Assembly: GCA_964389375.1 (NCBI GenBank)
Contig: CAYMDP010000037.1
Location: forward strand, 1-27,979
Reading direction: 5' to 3'
Source: CAYMDP01 sp964389375
GTDB lineage: Bacteria > Bdellovibrionota > Bdellovibrionia > Bdellovibrionales > UBA1609
DNA length: 27,979 nt
A model generated the notes under the pieces. That model did not search any database. It saw nothing but the letters and a program-made list of their open reading frames with translations, and was not told the DNA's origin. Both the position numbers and the translations under genes were made by a program. This document shows positions 24,935-27,979 of this stretch, in pieces; the first letter of the stretch is position 1; every line of letters begins with the position of its first letter.

Positions 24935-25507
24935 TTAAGAAAGTCCCAGGGGTCTGCGGTTTCGCGCAAGCTCTCTTTGGGCTTCTTTTAGCTCGGCTCT
25001 AGAGGTCATCAACTGAAGTTCTTGCTCGGAGATCACTTTTTGAAGTTGATTTAGGCGAACATCAAAATTGTGAACCATCTGATTGTGGCGATCGATCATT
25101 TCTTGAATTTTTGAGTCGGACATTTTCTTTTCGGAAATTTTTCCGGCCATTTGAGAGTACTTTTCGGCCAAGTCATGAAGGGCTTGGCGAACATAGTCCT
25201 CAAAGCGAGATTGCCCACCATTAGCCTTCTCGAACTTCATTTTGATACCACCGACAAGCTCGGAAACCCTTGAGGTTAACATATCCATTTTGGCTTCGGT
25301 CTCTTTGACCCGTCTTTTCATATGCTCTAACTGGCCCAAAAGAATCTTAAACTCTTCCATGGGGACATAATCCCTGGAAGGACCTGATTCGTGCATTTGG
25401 GCTTGTGACCAAGTGCTTCCCATTGAATGCTCGGGCTGAGGAGTTGGGGCTGTTGGTTTTATCGGAGTTGCGGTCTCAAATAAGCCTTTATTTAAAATTC
25501 GCGCCAT
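24935..25507 (-). CDS. Coiled-coil protein of unknown function
   Basis: A 190-residue cytoplasmic-looking protein. A Pro/Thr-rich N-terminal stretch (about 10-45) is followed by long heptad-repeat helices (about 50-185) rich in Glu, Lys, Gln and Met, without Pro, broken near KANGGQSRF. The ATG at 25507 has a GGGAGG site seven bases upstream; the frame is open 21 codons further back, but that part has no ribosome site and looks like leader. It is followed at once by the outer-membrane barrel gene and is divergent from the 25590 gene. It could scaffold a cell-envelope or gliding-type complex, but nothing in the sequence says which. Confidence 0.8.
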   Translation of the reverse strand: MARILNKGLFETATPIKPTAPTPQPEHSMGSTWSQAQMHESGPSRDYVPMEEFKILLGQLEHMKRRVKETEAKMDMLTSRVSELVGGIKMKFEKANGGQSRFEDYVRQALHDLAEKYSQMAGKISEKKMSDSKIQEMIDRHNQMVHNFDVRLNQLQKVISEQELQLMTSRAELKEAQRELARNRRPLGLS

Positions 25508-25533
25508 AAAGGGGCCTCCCTGCTCTTTTCGGC

Positions 25534-25567
25534 AAAAGACATCGTCTTTTAGCTGGACTCTAGTCCA
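25534..25567. promoter_or_regulatory. Two adjacent palindromes in a divergent promoter region
   Basis: AAAAGAC-ATC-GTCTTTT (25534-25550) and TGGACT-CT-AGTCCA (25554-25567) are separated by three bases in the 82-bp spacer between the coiled-coil and 25590 genes. They could be operators for shared control or small hairpins in the leaders. Confidence 0.35.
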
Positions 25568-25589
25568 CACGTAAACCTATCCTTAGAAA

Positions 25590-26597
25590 ATGGCATCTGT
25601 CACTCAATTCGCACAGTATTTAATGAAGCTTGATCCGCAAAAATCTCAGGCACGGCTGACTTTTTATCACTTTCTAAAGTACTTTTGTGATCGTGATGAA
25701 ACCTTAAGCCTTCTGACTTTTGATCGCTTCTACCGAATGATTTTAAGCCAAAACCATTGGCAGGATCACAGCGAAGAATTAGGCATTCAAATCGAAAAAG
25801 ATCTGACAGCCTTTCATCAAAATTTCGAAATTGGATTTGAATTAAATGAAGTCTTGCACTCGCATCAAATTCAAGTGGTTCCCTTAAAGCGTTTCGACGA
25901 TCTTGAAGATCTGATTCATAAACAACTCCGCCTGACCTCAAGCCCTGGGGATAAAAATAAGCTGATTAAGCTTTCAGAAACCCATGCCTTGGCGATCAGT
26001 CTTTTCTCATCAGGTCAATTAAGAGCGAGAGTGTTTCCCTCAACGACCGTCATTTTACATGGAAACCTAGAACTTTTGTCTGCGACCACGGATCTTCATT
26101 ATACCCCTCAGTTGGATCTTCAAAGAGGGGTGACCCAGGTCCTCGAGGGCCAGCTTCAGGTCGTCTCTCGTTTTGTCGTGACCGATCAAGGCTGCCAAGG
26201 CGAGATGTTAAGGGGTCCATCTTTGCAAAAACATGAGGCTTTAAATGGCGTGAATATCGCTCAAGTTCCAGAGCTTTATCACGCGCTAAAGCGCCTCGAA
26301 AGACACTACATCCAGCCCGAATCGGACCCCTTCTATCAGGACTTGATTGCTCTGCTCGAGAAGTCCTACCAGCTCGTGAGTTCGGGACACAAAGAAGTAA
26401 ACCGCAAAATGATCGAGTCCACTCTTCAAAAGGGCAAAAGCGCCCTCAGAAACATCTTTCCAAATGACAAGCTGCTTCTTCTTCTGGTAACAAACATCGA
26501 GTATTTGCTGATCCAGGGTGATCAGAAGTCTCCGATGCGAGCGGCCTCCCGTGGCCGGATTGAGGAAGAATGGACGAAAAACAAGGATCTGAGTTAG
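25590..26597 (+). CDS. Soluble protein of unknown function
   Basis: A 335-residue protein without signal peptide or membrane segment. The N-terminal half is helical and polar; a central part (about 140-205) has beta-like strands around RARVFPSTTVILHGNLELLSATTDL; a helical C-terminal part follows. I do not recognise it. The ribosome site is poor. Its last 28 bases overlap the start of the pseudouridine synthase, so the two are co-transcribed and probably translationally coupled, which is the only hint that it may be linked to ribosome or RNA biology. Confidence 0.82.
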   Translation: MASVTQFAQYLMKLDPQKSQARLTFYHFLKYFCDRDETLSLLTFDRFYRMILSQNHWQDHSEELGIQIEKDLTAFHQNFEIGFELNEVLHSHQIQVVPLKRFDDLEDLIHKQLRLTSSPGDKNKLIKLSETHALAISLFSSGQLRARVFPSTTVILHGNLELLSATTDLHYTPQLDLQRGVTQVLEGQLQVVSRFVVTDQGCQGEMLRGPSLQKHEALNGVNIAQVPELYHALKRLERHYIQPESDPFYQDLIALLEKSYQLVSSGHKEVNRKMIESTLQKGKSALRNIFPNDKLLLLLVTNIEYLLIQGDQKSPMRAASRGRIEEEWTKNKDLS

Positions 26598-27400
26598 TTC
26601 GACTCAATAAATATCTCTCTGACAAGGGTGTAGCCAGCCGAAGAAAGGCCGACCAATTGATCGAGTCCGGCGCCGTTAAGGTCAACGGGCGCACAATCTA
26701 TGAGCTGGGTGTTCGCATTAACCCTAAAACCGACAAGGTTTTTGTATCCGGAAAGCCTGTTCACGCGGCCGTCACTGAAAAAGTCTATATCCTCTTCCAC
26801 AAGCCAGAAAACGTTTTAACCAGTACCAGTGACCCAACCGGACGCCCGACGGTGATGGACTTTTTTAAGCACTTTAAGCATAGACTTTTTCCCGTCGGAC
26901 GCTTGGACTGGGACTCTGAAGGTCTATTGATTTTAACGAATGATGGCGAGTTCTCTCAAGAAGTCACTCACCCAAGTCGTGAGATCCCAAAAACCTACCT
27001 GGTCAAATTGGACGGTCAACCCACCGAAGCCCAACTGCAAAAACTAATTCGCGGGGTTAGCATTATTGGCGGCAGAGTGCGCGCGCAAAAAATCGAGAAG
27101 ATCCGAAAAAAGGGCGGCTCAAGCCAATACGACTGGATCAAGATCGTCATCACTGAAGGAAAAAATCGCCAGGTTCGAAAGATGTTCGAAAAGATCGGCT
27201 ATGACGTTAAAAAATTGCGCCGGATTGGAATTGGCGAGTTAAAGCTCGGCACTCTTAAAAAAGGGGAATACCGCATCCTTCATCCCCTTGAATCTAAACT
27301 TGCATTCATGTTGCCAAAAAAGAAAAGCCTTAAAACTTTGCGAAAAACAAAGGATCGAGCCCTTTCTTCTAAAACCCCAGACGCCTTAAAATCTAAATAG
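26570..27400 (+). CDS. 23S/16S rRNA pseudouridine synthase, RsuA/RluB family
   Basis: Isomerises a specific uridine of rRNA. An S4 RNA-binding domain (about 10-65, LNKYLSDKGVASRRKADQLI) precedes the synthase domain. The catalytic Asp113 is in GRLDWDSEGLLILTND, close to the family signature GRLDxxTxGLLLLTND. KNRQVRKMFEKIGYDVKKLRRIGIG near 204-223 is the family C-terminal motif. A basic tail of about 35 residues (Lys-rich, from LPKKKSLK) follows, as in RluB. GAGGAAG inside the upstream gene serves as ribosome site. Which uridine it modifies cannot be told from sequence. Confidence 0.95.
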   Translation: MDEKQGSELVRLNKYLSDKGVASRRKADQLIESGAVKVNGRTIYELGVRINPKTDKVFVSGKPVHAAVTEKVYILFHKPENVLTSTSDPTGRPTVMDFFKHFKHRLFPVGRLDWDSEGLLILTNDGEFSQEVTHPSREIPKTYLVKLDGQPTEAQLQKLIRGVSIIGGRVRAQKIEKIRKKGGSSQYDWIKIVITEGKNRQVRKMFEKIGYDVKKLRRIGIGELKLGTLKKGEYRILHPLESKLAFMLPKKKSLKTLRKTKDRALSSKTPDALKSK

Positions 27401-27433
27401 AAACGAAAAGGAAGTTCTAAAAAGCCATCTTTT

Positions 27434-27856
27434 ATGAATTTTAAATTTTTAATCCATTTAATTTTTGTCATTTCGTTTCCTGTTTGCGCACAGGGAGCCG
27501 ACGCACACCCTGAGCAATTCATAAAAAAATGTTTCAAACAATATTTAGACGCCTCTTCTCAATCTGGAAGACCTAAAGAGAGCGACGAAATCAGGAAGAA
27601 GTGTCTCTCTGAAGATTTTCTTTCGCGTTGGGATCGTATTGTATCTATTGACGGCGCTGGGATGGATGGACTTCTATTGGCCCAAGATATTCTTCAAACT
27701 TGGCCGACAAACATTAGGATTCGAAATCTCGACAAAAAATCCAAGTCGGCAGAACTAGTCCTGGGGAAGGGTTCTGAAGGACATTGCCTGCTGGTCAAAT
27801 ACGAAAATAAAAAATCTGATATTCGGATCCAATCAGTTGATAGCTGCTCAAAGTAA
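27434..27856 (+). CDS. Small secreted protein of unknown function
   Basis: A signal peptide (MNFKFLIHLIFVISFPVCAQG) and a 120-residue mature domain with cysteines at FIKKCFKQ, RKKCLSE, GHCLLV and the C-terminal SCSK. DGLLLAQDILQTW and ELVLGKGSEGHCLLVKYE resemble DUF3828-like periplasmic domains, but this is by eye. It follows the pseudouridine synthase by 33 nt on the same strand. The palindromic element copy D begins 55 nt after the stop. Confidence 0.8.
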   Translation: MNFKFLIHLIFVISFPVCAQGADAHPEQFIKKCFKQYLDASSQSGRPKESDEIRKKCLSEDFLSRWDRIVSIDGAGMDGLLLAQDILQTWPTNIRIRNLDKKSKSAELVLGKGSEGHCLLVKYENKKSDIRIQSVDSCSK

Positions 27857-27911
27857 TCAAAAACTCCCCCGCCTGCAGAATCGTCCAGAAGTGCGCTTCA
27901 AATAATCCCTT

Positions 27912-27979
27912 ACTTCATTGGACCTCTGCGGTCCAGGATGGACCAGGCAGCGAGCCATGGATGGCGTGTCCAATGAAGT
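27912..27979. repeat. Dispersed palindromic element, copy D (inverted, cut by window end)
   Basis: Arms ACTTCATTGGAC (27912-27923) and GTCCAATGAAGT (27968-27979) pair perfectly, and the right arm runs to the last base given, so only 12 bp of the stem can be seen. The 44-nt apex, read on the minus strand, has the same long flank as copy A and the same short flank as copies B and C. Confidence 0.9.

Overview
The window is a gene-dense stretch of bacterial chromosome with genes on both strands. The gene content is that of a free-swimming Gram-negative cell: a flagellar motor stator pair (motA/motB), DsbD, an RND efflux permease, periplasmic peptidoglycan enzymes, a lipoprotein signal peptidase, an outer-membrane barrel and many signal peptides. 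The mix, including a LspA carrying an extra HAMP-like tail and several lineage-specific exported proteins of unknown function, suggests Bdellovibrionota (Bdellovibrio-like) or a close deltaproteobacterial relative. That placement is an inference from gene content; there is no rRNA or other marker here to prove it. I see no tRNA, rRNA, CRISPR array, prophage or IS transposase.

Layout. 1-4.75 kb: a zinc-ribbon membrane protein, then on the other strand a bacterioferritin-comigratory-type peroxiredoxin with a long Lys/Ala-rich histone-H1-like tail; then thymidine kinase, an unrecognised 303-residue protein, and hypoxanthine phosphoribosyltransferase (two nucleotide-salvage genes close together). 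4.75-8.3 kb (minus): a secreted protein, then a two-gene cell-wall operon of a PBP4-type D,D-carboxypeptidase and a MltD-type lytic transglycosylase with LysM. 8.37-11.8 kb (plus): a solute-binding lipoprotein overlapping a REC-GGDEF diguanylate cyclase, then the LspA-HAMP-like fusion. 11.8-15.9 kb: divergent genes for a DnaQ-type exonuclease with a WYL-like tail and an RND permease. 15.9-17.7 kb (minus): motA-motB. 17.8-20.5 kb (plus): a lipase-like hydrolase followed by dsbD. 20.45-20.9 kb: a gene-free block of large palindromes. 20.9-24.1 kb: a small membrane protein, two exported proteins of unknown function and an exported methyltransferase-fold protein. 24.4-27.9 kb: an outer-membrane barrel with a coiled-coil protein (minus), a divergent pair of an unknown protein and an RsuA/RluB-type pseudouridine synthase (plus), and a small secreted protein.

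The most striking non-coding signal is a dispersed family of large hairpins (2960-3030, 20455-20583, 20682-20796, and 27912 to the window edge). They share a conserved apex of about 43-44 nt built around CGGTCCATCCTGGACCG, but each copy has its own, almost perfectly self-complementary stem. Two neighbouring copies differ at four stem positions on one arm and all four changes are exactly compensated on the other arm, so the stem is either selected as a structure or repaired against itself. Every copy lies just downstream of a gene. No autonomous mobile gene that could spread them is visible here.

Most intergenic spacers are short. Two clear bidirectional rho-independent terminators (1281-1311 and 4701-4730) separate convergent genes. 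Several start codons given here are moved inward from the longest open frame because a Shine-Dalgarno sequence, a signal peptide or the domain start supports the later site; each such case is stated in its entry.
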